DNA of 64,000 bases from positions 366,751 through 430,750 of the forward strand of contig NZ_BAUX01000002.1 of NCBI RefSeq assembly GCF_002897035.1, read 5' to 3'. This document shows, piece by piece, positions 49,054 to 57,277 of the stretch (positions within the stretch are counted from its first letter, which is position 1; each line of letters starts with the position of its first letter). The position numbers and the translations under genes were made by a program. The DNA comes from Methylopila sp. Yamaguchi (GTDB lineage Bacteria; Pseudomonadota; Alphaproteobacteria; Rhizobiales; Methylopilaceae). The notes under the pieces were generated by a model. The model was given only the letters and a program-made list of their open reading frames with translations, was not told where the DNA came from and did not search any database.

Positions 49054-49729
49054 GTATCACGTACCCCGCTCCGCGCACGGTGTGCAGCAGCGGCTTGTCG
49101 AAGCCCTTGTCGATCTTCGAGCGAAGCCGCGAGACGTGCACGTCGATGACGTTGGTCTGCGGGTCGAAATGATAGTCCCAGACGTTCTCGAGCAACATGG
49201 TGCGCGTCACGACCTGCCCGGCGTTGCGCATGAGGTATTCGAGCAGCCGGAACTCGCGGGGTTGGAGCACGATCTCCTGGCCGGCGCGCGTCACGGTGTG
49301 GGACAGCCGGTCGATCTCGAGATCGCCGACCCTGTAGACCGTGTCGCCGGCGCCCGCCGCCCCGCGCCGCGCGAGCGCCTCGACGCGGGCGAGCAGTTCG
49401 GCGAAGGCGTAGGGCTTGGTGAGGTAGTCGTCGCCGCCGGCGCGAAGCCCGTCGACGCGATCGTCGACCTGGCCCAGCGCCGAGAGGATCAGCACCGGCG
49501 TCGTCGCGCCCTCGGCGCGCAATCGACCGATCAGCGAGAGGCCGTCGAGCTTCGGCAGCATGCGATCGACGACGAGGACGTCGTAGTTCGACGCGGAGGC
49601 GAGCGCGTAGCCGTCGAGGCCGTCCGCCGCGTGATCGGCCACATGGCCGGCCTCGGTTAGGGCCTTGACGACATAGGCCGCGGCTTCGCGGTCGTCTTCG
49701 ACGATCAGGAGCTTCATGGCCGTGGTCAT
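49037..49729 (-). CDS. OmpR-family response regulator
   Basis: A 230-residue regulator: receiver domain with EDD at 11-13 and phospho-acceptor D55 (VVDRMLPKLDG), K in TKPYAF, and an OmpR winged helix at the C-terminus (LQPREFRLLEYLMRNAGQVV, DPQTNVIDVHVSRLRSKID). ATG 49729 (MTTAMKLLIVEDD) is preferred because AAAGGCGG lies five bases upstream; ATG 49717 has none. Transcribed after degP, but with a terminator-like hairpin between. Confidence 0.93.
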   Translation of the reverse strand: MTTAMKLLIVEDDREAAAYVVKALTEAGHVADHAADGLDGYALASASNYDVLVVDRMLPKLDGLSLIGRLRAEGATTPVLILSALGQVDDRVDGLRAGGDDYLTKPYAFAELLARVEALARRGAAGAGDTVYRVGDLEIDRLSHTVTRAGQEIVLQPREFRLLEYLMRNAGQVVTRTMLLENVWDYHFDPQTNVIDVHVSRLRSKIDKGFDKPLLHTVRGAGYVIRDGAR

Positions 49730-49794
49730 GGCCCGCCTTTCAGGCCGCCGCAAGCGGGTTCGCGAGCGCTGGCCCAGAAGCTTGAACGAGGGTG

Positions 49795-49836
49795 GAAAAA
49801 GGACCCTCCGGAGGAGAGGGTCGAACCTCCGGAGGG
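49795..49836 (-). terminator. Terminator-like hairpin after degP
   Basis: CCCTCCGGAGG (49804-49814) pairs with CCTCCGGAGGG (49826-49836); on the minus strand the stem is followed by TCCTTTTTCC. It lies between the degP stop (49958) and the response regulator start (49729), so it should limit read-through from degP. Confidence 0.75.
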
Positions 49837-49851
49837 CCTATCGGCGACGAG

Positions 49852-49884
49852 CGGCGGACGGTCACGGGACACAACCGTCCGCCG
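49852..49884. repeat. Second inverted repeat in the degP-regulator gap
   Basis: A perfect 11-bp inverted repeat, CGGCGGACGGT (49852-49862) and its complement (49874-49884), with an 11-base loop and no T-run. It could be an accessory transcript hairpin or a binding site. Confidence 0.5.
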
Positions 49885-49957
49885 GTCGCCTGCGGAAGAC
49901 CCGGCGTCGTCGATGGGGGCGCGATCGACGCCTAGGTCCCCGCGTCAGCCGCGGGAC

Positions 49958-51535
49958 TTATCCGCGGCCGATCTCGATGGCGACGAAGCGCGTGGCGTCG
50001 CCGCGCTTGACGCGGAGCAGGACCGACTTCTTGCCGCCCTTCTGGGCGGCGTCGAGCGACGCGGTGACGTCGCGGGCGCTGGACACCTCGCGGTCGCCGA
50101 CCTGCAGGATCAGGTCGCCGGATTCGAGCTTGCCGGCGGCCGAGCCGTCGTCGTCGACGCCGGTGACCACGAGGCCCTTGTCGCCCGAACCCGCGACCTT
50201 CGAGGCCGGCGTCACCTGGATGCCGAGCTTGACGTTGGCGGACGGCTCGTTGCTGTCCTCGTCGTCCTGGGTCTTAAGCGAAGCCTCCTGGGTCTCGGGC
50301 AGCTTGCCGAGCGTGAGCTCGGTGGTCTGCTCGCGGCCGTCGCGCCAATAGGTGAGCTGCACCTTGGTGCCGGGCGCCATTCCGCCGATCTTGCGCGACA
50401 GGTCGCGGGCGGCCTCGACGGTCTCGCCGTTGACCTTGAGGATCGTGTCGCCGGACTTGAGGCCGGCCTGCTCGCCCGGAGTGCCCTTCTGGGCCTCGGC
50501 GACCAGCGCGCCTTCCGCCTTCTTAAGGCCGAGGCTGTCCGCGATGTCCTCGGTCACCGGCTGGATCTGCACGCCGATGTAGCCGCGGGCGACCTTGCCC
50601 TCGGACTTCAGCTTCTGGACGATGTCGGCGGCCACCTCGGACGGGATCGAGAAGGCGATGCCGACGTTGCCGCCCGACGGCGAGTAGATCGCGGTGTTCA
50701 CGCCGACCACTTCGCCCTTCAGGTTGAAGGTCGGGCCGCCGGAGTTGCCGTGGTTCACGGCGGCGTCGATCTGCAGGAAGTCGTCATAGGGTCCGGCGCC
50801 GATGTCGCGGCCGCGGGCCGAGACGATGCCGGCCGTGACGGTTCCGCCGAGGCCGAAGGGGTTGCCGACCGCAAGCACCCAGTCGCCGACCTTGGTGTCC
50901 TTGGCGCTGTCGAACTTCACGAAGGGGAACTCCTTCTTCGCGCCGTCGATCTTGAGCAGCGCGAGGTCGGTGCGGCTGTCGGTGCCGACCACCTTGGCCT
51001 TCAGCGTGTCGCCGCCGTCGGTCAGCACTTCGACGTCCTGGCCGCCCTGCACGACGTGATTGTTGGTCACGACGTAGCCGTCGGCCGAGATGAAGAAGCC
51101 CGAGCCTTGCGACATGCCGAACTTGCGCGGCGACCGCTTCGGACCGCCTTCGCCCTGCTGACCGAACTGCTTGAAGAAGCGCTTCAGCGGGTGATCGTCG
51201 GGAAGCTGGTCGAGCCCGGGGATCGAGCCGGGACCGGACTGCGGCCCGCTGTCGTCGCCGCCGGCGACCTTGGTCGGGTCGACGCCCTTCACGCGCACGC
51301 TCACCACGGCGGGCTTCACCCGCTCAATGATCCCCGAGAAGCTCGGAAGCGCCGGCGCGGGCGCGGGGTTGATCTCGGTCGATTGCGCGAAGGCCGGCGC
51401 GACGGCGGTCGTCAGCGCCTCGCCGCCCAGCGCGCCGGCGACGCCCAGCGCCAGCGCGGAGACGAGAAGGGTCTTGCGTCCGCGCTTCAGAAAGCCGCGC
51501 GGCGTCTTGGTGGTGAATTCGGGTTCAGTCGACAT
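49958..51535 (-). CDS. degP: DegP-type periplasmic serine protease
   Basis: A 525-residue HtrA/DegQ-type protease and chaperone of the periplasm. N-terminal signal (hydrophobic residues about 22-52 ending PAFAQ), catalytic triad H160 (NNHVVQ), D190 (RTDLALLK) and S265 (GNSGGP), then two PDZ domains (from about residue 325 and 430). ATG 51535 opens MSTEPEFTTK; upstream in-frame sequence is not credible. It follows ccmH in the same direction after 131 bases. Confidence 0.96.
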   Translation of the reverse strand: MSTEPEFTTKTPRGFLKRGRKTLLVSALALGVAGALGGEALTTAVAPAFAQSTEINPAPAPALPSFSGIIERVKPAVVSVRVKGVDPTKVAGGDDSGPQSGPGSIPGLDQLPDDHPLKRFFKQFGQQGEGGPKRSPRKFGMSQGSGFFISADGYVVTNNHVVQGGQDVEVLTDGGDTLKAKVVGTDSRTDLALLKIDGAKKEFPFVKFDSAKDTKVGDWVLAVGNPFGLGGTVTAGIVSARGRDIGAGPYDDFLQIDAAVNHGNSGGPTFNLKGEVVGVNTAIYSPSGGNVGIAFSIPSEVAADIVQKLKSEGKVARGYIGVQIQPVTEDIADSLGLKKAEGALVAEAQKGTPGEQAGLKSGDTILKVNGETVEAARDLSRKIGGMAPGTKVQLTYWRDGREQTTELTLGKLPETQEASLKTQDDEDSNEPSANVKLGIQVTPASKVAGSGDKGLVVTGVDDDGSAAGKLESGDLILQVGDREVSSARDVTASLDAAQKGGKKSVLLRVKRGDATRFVAIEIGRG

Positions 51536-51665
51536 CTTGAGCGTCTCTCCGCAGAGGTGATCCTGCAGGGCCATATGGGCCTTCGGGGAGAGACATTCAG
51601 CCCGTCCGCCTTACGCGATCCTGTCGGGCGGATGAAATGTGCGTAAGCCGTGAAATCGCCTTGAT

Positions 51666-52250
51666 TCAGACGGTCCGCGAGGCGTCGCGGTCTTCGGCGA
51701 GCAACGCTTCGAGCCTGGCGCGCTCCTCCGCGGTCAAGGCGTCGGCGGGCCCGTCGCGGCGGCGCGAGCGGAGAGCCCACACGAGATAGCCCGCGAGCCC
51801 CACGACCAGCACGCCCGGCGCGAACAGCCAGAGCAGCGCGGTGTCCCGGCGGAAGCGCGGCTTCAGCAGCACGAACTCACCGTAACGATCGACCAGGAAA
51901 TCGAGAACTTGCGCGTCGCTGTCGCCGGCTTTGATCCGCTCGCGCACCAGGAGCCGCAGGTCCTTGGCGAGCTGGGCGTCGCTGTCGTCGATCGACTGGT
52001 TCTGGCAGACCATGCAGCGCAGCTCGTAGCTCAACGCCCGCGCGCGGGATTCGAGCGCCGGGTCGGCGAGCTCCTCGCCTGGCTGGACGGCGAAGGCGGG
52101 AAGCGCGAGCAGGAGGCAAGCTGCCGACATTCCGGCGGCAACGAAGCGGAGAGCCGGGATCCCCGTCCGCGCACGGGCGCCTTCAGGAGCCTGCGCCGAC
52201 CTACGATCCCGGGTCCGCTTCCGACCATCCGGGATGACGAGCTTGCTCAC
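51666..52250 (-). CDS. ccmH: Cytochrome c maturation protein CcmH/CycL
   Basis: A membrane-anchored periplasmic thiol protein that helps reduce apocytochrome c for haem ligation. The motif [13 protein letters not shown] holds the redox cysteines (C79 and C82 counted from GTG 52250), followed by helices and one membrane anchor near the C-terminus ([20 protein letters not shown]). The start is uncertain: GTG 52250 has GGAG five bases upstream and lies right after ccmF, but it makes the first 40 residues come from a palindromic repeat; ATG 52130 would give 154 residues, the usual family length, with a short signal. Gene identity is sure. Confidence 0.93.
   Translation of the reverse strand: MSKLVIPDGRKRTRDRRSAQAPEGARARTGIPALRFVAAGMSAACLLLALPAFAVQPGEELADPALESRARALSYELRCMVCQNQSIDDSDAQLAKDLRLLVRERIKAGDSDAQVLDFLVDRYGEFVLLKPRFRRDTALLWLFAPGVLVVGLAGYLVWALRSRRRDGPADALTAEERARLEALLAEDRDASRTV
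52150..52239. repeat. Long palindromic repeat at the ccmF-ccmH junction
   Basis: Outer arm CCGGGATGACG (52229-52239) and inner arms ATCCCGGG and CCGGGATCCCC match the repeats at 4393 and 9400 on the opposite strand. The ccmH frame stays open across it. Confidence 0.75.
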
Positions 52251-52252
52251 GA

Positions 52253-54238
52253 TCACTCCGCGGGCTGCAGCGCGGGCGAAGCCCGCGCGGCCTTGCGCGG
52301 CGCGCCGACCCTCAGGCGGCGGTCGGCGAGGGACAGCAGGCCTCCGAAGGCCATCACGATCGCGCCGAGCCAGATCAGCGTAACGAGCGGCTTGTAGGAG
52401 ATGCGCAGGGCGGTCTTGCCGTCGCCGCGCTCCTCGCCCATCGCGGCGTAGAGTTGTGACACGCCGAAGGTGGCGATGCTCGATTCCGTCAGGTCCATCT
52501 TGCGCGCGGTGTAGAGGCGGCGCGCCGGCTCCAGCCGGGCGACCTCGACCCCGCCCTCGCGGACCACGAGCTCGGCCGCAGTCGTGCGGTAGTTCGGCCC
52601 CGGCCGCTGTTCGACGCCCTGAAACGCGATCTGCCGGCCGGCGAAGTCGATCTGCTCGCCCGGCCGCATCGCCAGCACGACCTCGCTCGACCATGCGGTG
52701 GCGGCCACGACGCCGAGCAGCGTCACGCCCATGCCGGCATGGGCGAGCGCCCCGCCCCAGCTGGACGACGGCAGTCCCCTGGCGCGGCGCAGGCTTTCGC
52801 CCAGCGGCGCGCGGAACAGCTTGGTCCGCTCCATCACCTCGGAGAAGGCGCCCACGATCGCGAACAGCGCGAGGCCGACGCCGAGGGCCGCGAGCGTCGG
52901 ACCGCCCTGCACGAAGCCCGCGACCAGCACCGTGGCGAGCACCGCGACGCCGACCGCGCCCACCATGCCGCGCGCCGCCCTCGTCGCGTCGCCCCGCTTC
53001 CAGGCGAGCAGCGGCGCGAACGGCATCACCAGCATGATCGGCAGCATCAGCGGGCCGAAGGTGTTGTTGAAGAACGGGGGGCCGACCGAGATTTTCTCGC
53101 CGGTCGCCGCCTCGAGCGCGAGCGGATAGAGCGTGCCCACGAAGACGGCCGCGGTGGCGGCGGTCAGGAACAGGTTGTTCAGCACCAGCGCGCCCTCGCG
53201 CGACACCGGCGCGAAGATCCCGCCCTGCTTCAGCGCCGGCGCCCGGATGGCGTAGAGCGCCAGGCTTCCGCCGACGAAGACCGCCAGAATGATCAGGATC
53301 GCGACGCCGCGCGCGGGGTCGACGGCGAAGGCGTGGACCGAGGTCAGCACGCCCGAGCGGACGAGGAAGGTGCCGAGCAGCGACAGCGCGAAGGTGAGCA
53401 GCGCGAGCAGGATCGTCCAGACCTTCAGCGCGTCCCGCTTCTCCATGACGACCGCCGAATGCAGCAGCGCGGTGCCGGAGAGCCACGGCATCAGGGAGGC
53501 GTTCTCGACCGGGTCCCAGAACCAGAAGCCGCCCCAGCCGAGCTCATAATAGGCCCAGTAGGAGCCCATCGCGATGCCGAGCGTCAGGAACAGCCACGCC
53601 ATCAGCGTCCACGGGCGCACCCAGCGCGCCCAGGCCGCGTCGACCTTGCCCTCGATCAGCGCGGCGACGGCGAAGGAGAACGCCATCGAGAAGCCGACGT
53701 AGCCGACGTAGAGCAGCGGCGGATGGATCGCGAGGCCGGGATCCTGCAGCAGCGGATTGAGGTCCTGGCCTTCGAGCGGCGACGGATCGACCCGGGTGAA
53801 GGGGTTCGAGGTCAGCAGCACGAACAGCAGGAAGGCCACGCCGATCATGCCCTGCACGCCGAGCACGTCGGCCTTCAGGCGGTCCGGCAGGTTGCGTCCG
53901 AAGGCGGCGACCAGCGCGCCGAACAGCGTGAGGATCAGCACCCAGAGCAGCAGCGAGCCCTCGTGGTTCCCCCATACGCCGGAGATCTTGTAGATCAGGG
54001 GCTTCGCCGAATGGGAGTTCTCGATCACGTTCAGAAGCGAGAAGTCGGAAGTCACATAAGCGTGGGTCAGCGCCGCGAAGGAAACGGCCACAAGCACGAA
54101 CTGGCCAAGCGCGAGAGGGCTCGCGAGCCCCATCAGCGCGGCGTCGCGGGCGCGCGCGCCCCACACCGGCAGCGCCGACTGCAGAAGGGCGAGCGCCAGC
54201 GCCAGCACCAGCGCGTAGTGGCCGATCTCAGCGATCAC
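52253..54238 (-). CDS. ccmF: Cytochrome c maturation haem lyase subunit CcmF/CycK
   Basis: A 661-residue integral membrane protein with about 14-15 helices that transfers haem from CcmE to apocytochrome c with CcmH and CcmI. The WWD-type haem-handling motif is present ([20 protein letters not shown], near residue 235), as is [14 protein letters not shown] near residue 88. Start is GTG 54238, overlapping the ccmE stop (GTGA). Length is normal. Confidence 0.96.
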   Translation of the reverse strand: MIAEIGHYALVLALALALLQSALPVWGARARDAALMGLASPLALGQFVLVAVSFAALTHAYVTSDFSLLNVIENSHSAKPLIYKISGVWGNHEGSLLLWVLILTLFGALVAAFGRNLPDRLKADVLGVQGMIGVAFLLFVLLTSNPFTRVDPSPLEGQDLNPLLQDPGLAIHPPLLYVGYVGFSMAFSFAVAALIEGKVDAAWARWVRPWTLMAWLFLTLGIAMGSYWAYYELGWGGFWFWDPVENASLMPWLSGTALLHSAVVMEKRDALKVWTILLALLTFALSLLGTFLVRSGVLTSVHAFAVDPARGVAILIILAVFVGGSLALYAIRAPALKQGGIFAPVSREGALVLNNLFLTAATAAVFVGTLYPLALEAATGEKISVGPPFFNNTFGPLMLPIMLVMPFAPLLAWKRGDATRAARGMVGAVGVAVLATVLVAGFVQGGPTLAALGVGLALFAIVGAFSEVMERTKLFRAPLGESLRRARGLPSSSWGGALAHAGMGVTLLGVVAATAWSSEVVLAMRPGEQIDFAGRQIAFQGVEQRPGPNYRTTAAELVVREGGVEVARLEPARRLYTARKMDLTESSIATFGVSQLYAAMGEERGDGKTALRISYKPLVTLIWLGAIVMAFGGLLSLADRRLRVGAPRKAARASPALQPAE

Positions 54239-54762
54239 TTGGCGGCTCCCTGCGCGGCGGCGGGCGTCTGGCCGGGCGTTTGGCCCTCATTCCAGAGCCC
54301 CTGCGCCTTGAGCCGATCCGCCACGTCCTTCGGCATGTAATTCTCGTCGTGCTTGGCGAGCACGTTGTCGGCCTTGAAGCCGCCTTCGGGCTGCACGAAG
54401 CCCTCGGTCACCACGCCCTGCCCCTCGCGGAAGAGGTCCGGCAGCAGGCCGGAGTAGGTCACGCTCATGTCACTGGCGTTGTCGGTCACGACGAAGCGCA
54501 CCGTAGAGCCCTCGTGGACGATCGAGCCGTGCTTCACGAGCCCGCCCAGCCGGAAGCGCTGGCCGGGCGTCACGTCCATCTTGGCGATCTCGCTCGGGGT
54601 GCGGAAGAACACGATGGTGTCGTCGAGCGCGTAGAGCACAAGCGCCGTCGCCGCCGAGAGCACGAGGCCGACCAGCGCGAACAGCGCGAACCGGCGGCGC
54701 TTGCGGGAGGAGCCGCGGCGGCGGGGCGAGGGAAAGGCGGAGGGCGCGGCGTCGATCGTCAT
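54235..54762 (-). CDS. ccmE: Cytochrome c maturation haem chaperone CcmE/CycJ
   Basis: A 175-residue protein with a single N-terminal membrane helix (about residues 30-50) after a basic segment, and a periplasmic beta-barrel domain. H138 in LAKHDENYMP is the haem-binding histidine, with Y142 as the axial ligand residue of the HxxxY motif. The tail is rich in Gln, Pro and Ala. ATG 54762 gives the family start; a frame open to 54933 overlaps ccmI and is rejected. Confidence 0.95.
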   Translation of the reverse strand: MTIDAAPSAFPSPRRRGSSRKRRRFALFALVGLVLSAATALVLYALDDTIVFFRTPSEIAKMDVTPGQRFRLGGLVKHGSIVHEGSTVRFVVTDNASDMSVTYSGLLPDLFREGQGVVTEGFVQPEGGFKADNVLAKHDENYMPKDVADRLKAQGLWNEGQTPGQTPAAAQGAAK

Positions 54763-54773
54763 CTCGGTACCCT

Positions 54774-55895
54774 TTACGCGCCTCGGCCTTCGAGACCAAG
54801 CCCGAGGGCCAGCGCCTCCAGCCGGGTCTGGGCCTGCGGGTCGGCGGCGAACTTCGCCCGCGCCGAAGCAAGCGCCTCGCGCGCTTTGGCCTCGTCGCCC
54901 AGCGCCGTTCGCGACCGCACCAGCTTGAGCCATTCCCCGACGTCGCCGCCGTCGGTCGCGAGCCGCTCGCCCAGACGATCCACCATGCCGCGCACCAGCG
55001 CCATGCGCTCTTCGGCGGTGCGGGCGACCTGCGCTTCTTCCTGCGACGGCATCGGCAGGGCGGGCGGCGCGGCGAGCCGCTGGAACTCGTCCCTGAGGCC
55101 CTCGAGATAGGGCGAGTCCGCCGGCGCCTGCACGTAGAGCGGCTTCAGGCGGTTCAGCGCCGCGGCGCGGTCGCCGTCCTGGGCTGCGGCGCGGGCGAGA
55201 TAGACCGCCGCCTTGATCGACGGCGGCGTGCTCGCCGCCGCGCGTTCGAGCGCGGCGCGGGCGTCGTCGGTCACGACCCCGTCGGCTTTGGCGACCAAAG
55301 CCTCGCCGAGATTGGCTTCGCGGTCGCCCGAGGAGCCGAGCAGGCGGATCGCCTGCGCGAAGGCCTCCGCCGCGTCGTCATAACGGCCGAGCCTCATGTA
55401 GATCGGGCCGACGACCGACCATCCGCGGCCGTCGTTGGGGTCCTTCTCCAGCGCCGCTTCGACGCGCGCGACCATCTCGGCGACGTTGTTTCGGTCGACC
55501 GGCGCCTGCAGACGCGCCGCGAGGGGGCGGTCCGGCACGTCCGGCCGGCCGAGCGCGCCATAGACGCCCAGCGACACGGCCGGCAGCACCACGAGCGCCG
55601 CCGCAGCAGCGATCCGGCGGCGGCGCACGGCGGCGGCGGAATCCTGCGCGGCGCCCGCCCCCTGCGCCGCAGAAGCCGCGAGGAGGCGGCGGGCGACCTC
55701 CGCCCGCGCGGCTTCCGACTCCCGGTCCCCAATCAGCCCCCGAGCGTGGTCGCGCGCAAGCTCGTCGAGCTGGTCGCGGTAGACCGCCACGTCGCCTGCG
55801 CCGGCGTCCACAGGCGCGCGGCGGCGCGCGAGCGGCGCGATCGCGACGAGCGCGGCCGCGCCCGTCATGAGCGCCAGTACGATCCAGAGGGCCAT
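54774..55895 (-). CDS. ccmI: Cytochrome c maturation apocytochrome chaperone CcmI/CycH
   Basis: A 373-residue protein with two membrane helices (residues about 3-22 and 96-113) separated by a cytoplasmic loop with YRDQLDELARDHARGLI, the typical CcmI signature. The periplasmic part from residue 130 has TPR-like repeats (NDGRGWSVVGPIYMRLGRYD) that bind apocytochrome c. First gene of the leftward operon ccmI-E-F-H; the ccmABC, ccmD and ccmG genes are not in the window. Confidence 0.95.
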   Translation of the reverse strand: MALWIVLALMTGAAALVAIAPLARRRAPVDAGAGDVAVYRDQLDELARDHARGLIGDRESEAARAEVARRLLAASAAQGAGAAQDSAAAVRRRRIAAAAALVVLPAVSLGVYGALGRPDVPDRPLAARLQAPVDRNNVAEMVARVEAALEKDPNDGRGWSVVGPIYMRLGRYDDAAEAFAQAIRLLGSSGDREANLGEALVAKADGVVTDDARAALERAAASTPPSIKAAVYLARAAAQDGDRAAALNRLKPLYVQAPADSPYLEGLRDEFQRLAAPPALPMPSQEEAQVARTAEERMALVRGMVDRLGERLATDGGDVGEWLKLVRSRTALGDEAKAREALASARAKFAADPQAQTRLEALALGLGLEGRGA

Positions 55896-56089
55896 CTTCG
55901 GGTCCGTTTCTCCCTGTGCGCCACGACATAACGACGCAAGCCCGCCGCGAGAAGCGACATGGGGTCGCGCCGTGGCGGCTGCGGCCGCGGAGCCGTTGAG
56001 GTTTTCCGCTTCCTTCTAAAATGACTCCGAACGGGGCTGAAGGCGACGAAAGCTCAGGTTAGGATGCGGCGCAGGCTCCCCCGGGCCGC

Positions 56090-57277
56090 ATGGTCCCGTG
56101 GCCCCACGCCGATGACGACAGAGCATTGACCCTTCACTCGCTGATCGCCCGGTTTCGCCCGCCTCCCCCGTCTCTTGCGCTTGAGCCTGCTCCGGCCTTG
56201 GCCGACGGCTACGACGTCGTCGTCATCGGCGGCGGCGCGCTCGCGCTCGCGGTCGCCCGCGCCTGCGCGCGCCAGGGCGCCGGCGTCGCGCTGCTGGCGC
56301 CGGGCGAGATCGCGGCGTCCGCCGCCGAGCGGGCGTTTCCGCTGGTGCGGGGCGTCCATCACGATCGCGCGCGCGCTGAAATCCAAGCCGACGCTCCCGC
56401 TCAGTTCGCCAAGCTGGCGCGGCGGCTGTCGCCGTCGCCCTGGCCCGAGGTCGTCGGCTGTCTCACTCTCGCGCCTGACGGACTGACGCTCGAGGCGCTG
56501 CGGCGCGCCTCCGCCGCCGCCAAGCCGCTGGGAGCCCGCTCATGGATGGTGCCGGCTCAGGAGGCGCAGGCCCTGTCGCCCGTGCTTCATGACAACGCCG
56601 CCCCTGCGCTGTTCGAGCCCGCCGCGGCCATTCTGTGGCCCGACGTCCTCGCGGTGGCGCTCGCGCGCGACGCGCGCTCCGCAGGAGCGACCCTGCGCGC
56701 GAACGCGCCCGCCATGGCGCTGGCGCGAGACGGCGCGGCCGCGGTCGGCGTCGAGATCGACGGCCGCTTCATCCGCGCCGGCGCTGTGGTGCTCGCCGAC
56801 GACGCTTCGGCGATCCGCCTCGTGCGCGAGGGGCGCGGACGGCTGTCGCTGACGCGGGACGAGCGGATGACCCTGGTGACGCAGCCGGGCGCGGCGGCGA
56901 TCGGCGCGGCGCTGGTCGCGGACGATCTCGCCATCACGCGCGATCTGACAGGCGCGATTACGCTGTCGGGGCCGCTCGGCGCCGAAACGCTCGCCGAGCA
57001 GGCGATGCGCCTCGCCCCGGCGCTCGGCGGCCTCGAGATTGCGAGCGTCGAGCCGGTGACGGTGTGGCGTGGGGTCGACGGACGCGCGCAGGTGGGCCCC
57101 GCGGAGATCGACGGCCTGTGGCTGGCGCTCGGCTTCGGACGCGACGCGCTCTCGCCGGCGCTGGCGGTCGCCGACCATCTTGCGGGCGAGCTTGCGGGCC
57201 GGACGCGCGACGCGGCCTTCGACGCCTTCGCGCCGACCCGTCGAGCTTCCCCCCGCAATCTGGAGTTCGTGCGATGA
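56090..57277 (+). CDS. FAD-dependent oxidoreductase, sarcosine oxidase beta-like
   Basis: A 395-residue DAO-fold flavoprotein. The FAD-binding strand is VVVIGGGALALAVARACA near residue 43; the third glycine of the usual GxGxxG is Ala. The C-terminal half has VEPVTVWRGVDGRAQVGPAEIDGLWLA, the second FAD-contact region of the sarcosine oxidase/glycine oxidase family. It starts at ATG 56090 (TTG 56126 is possible) and overlaps the next gene by 4 bases (ATGA). It could oxidise an N-methyl or imino compound as the beta subunit of the pair; substrate unknown. Confidence 0.78.
   Translation: MVPWPHADDDRALTLHSLIARFRPPPPSLALEPAPALADGYDVVVIGGGALALAVARACARQGAGVALLAPGEIAASAAERAFPLVRGVHHDRARAEIQADAPAQFAKLARRLSPSPWPEVVGCLTLAPDGLTLEALRRASAAAKPLGARSWMVPAQEAQALSPVLHDNAAPALFEPAAAILWPDVLAVALARDARSAGATLRANAPAMALARDGAAAVGVEIDGRFIRAGAVVLADDASAIRLVREGRGRLSLTRDERMTLVTQPGAAAIGAALVADDLAITRDLTGAITLSGPLGAETLAEQAMRLAPALGGLEIASVEPVTVWRGVDGRAQVGPAEIDGLWLALGFGRDALSPALAVADHLAGELAGRTRDAAFDAFAPTRRASPRNLEFVR

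Noticed and set aside
51601..51650. Short inverted repeat CTTACGC/GCGTAAG upstream of degP
   Set aside because: Only 7 bp with wide spacing; too weak to call an operator.
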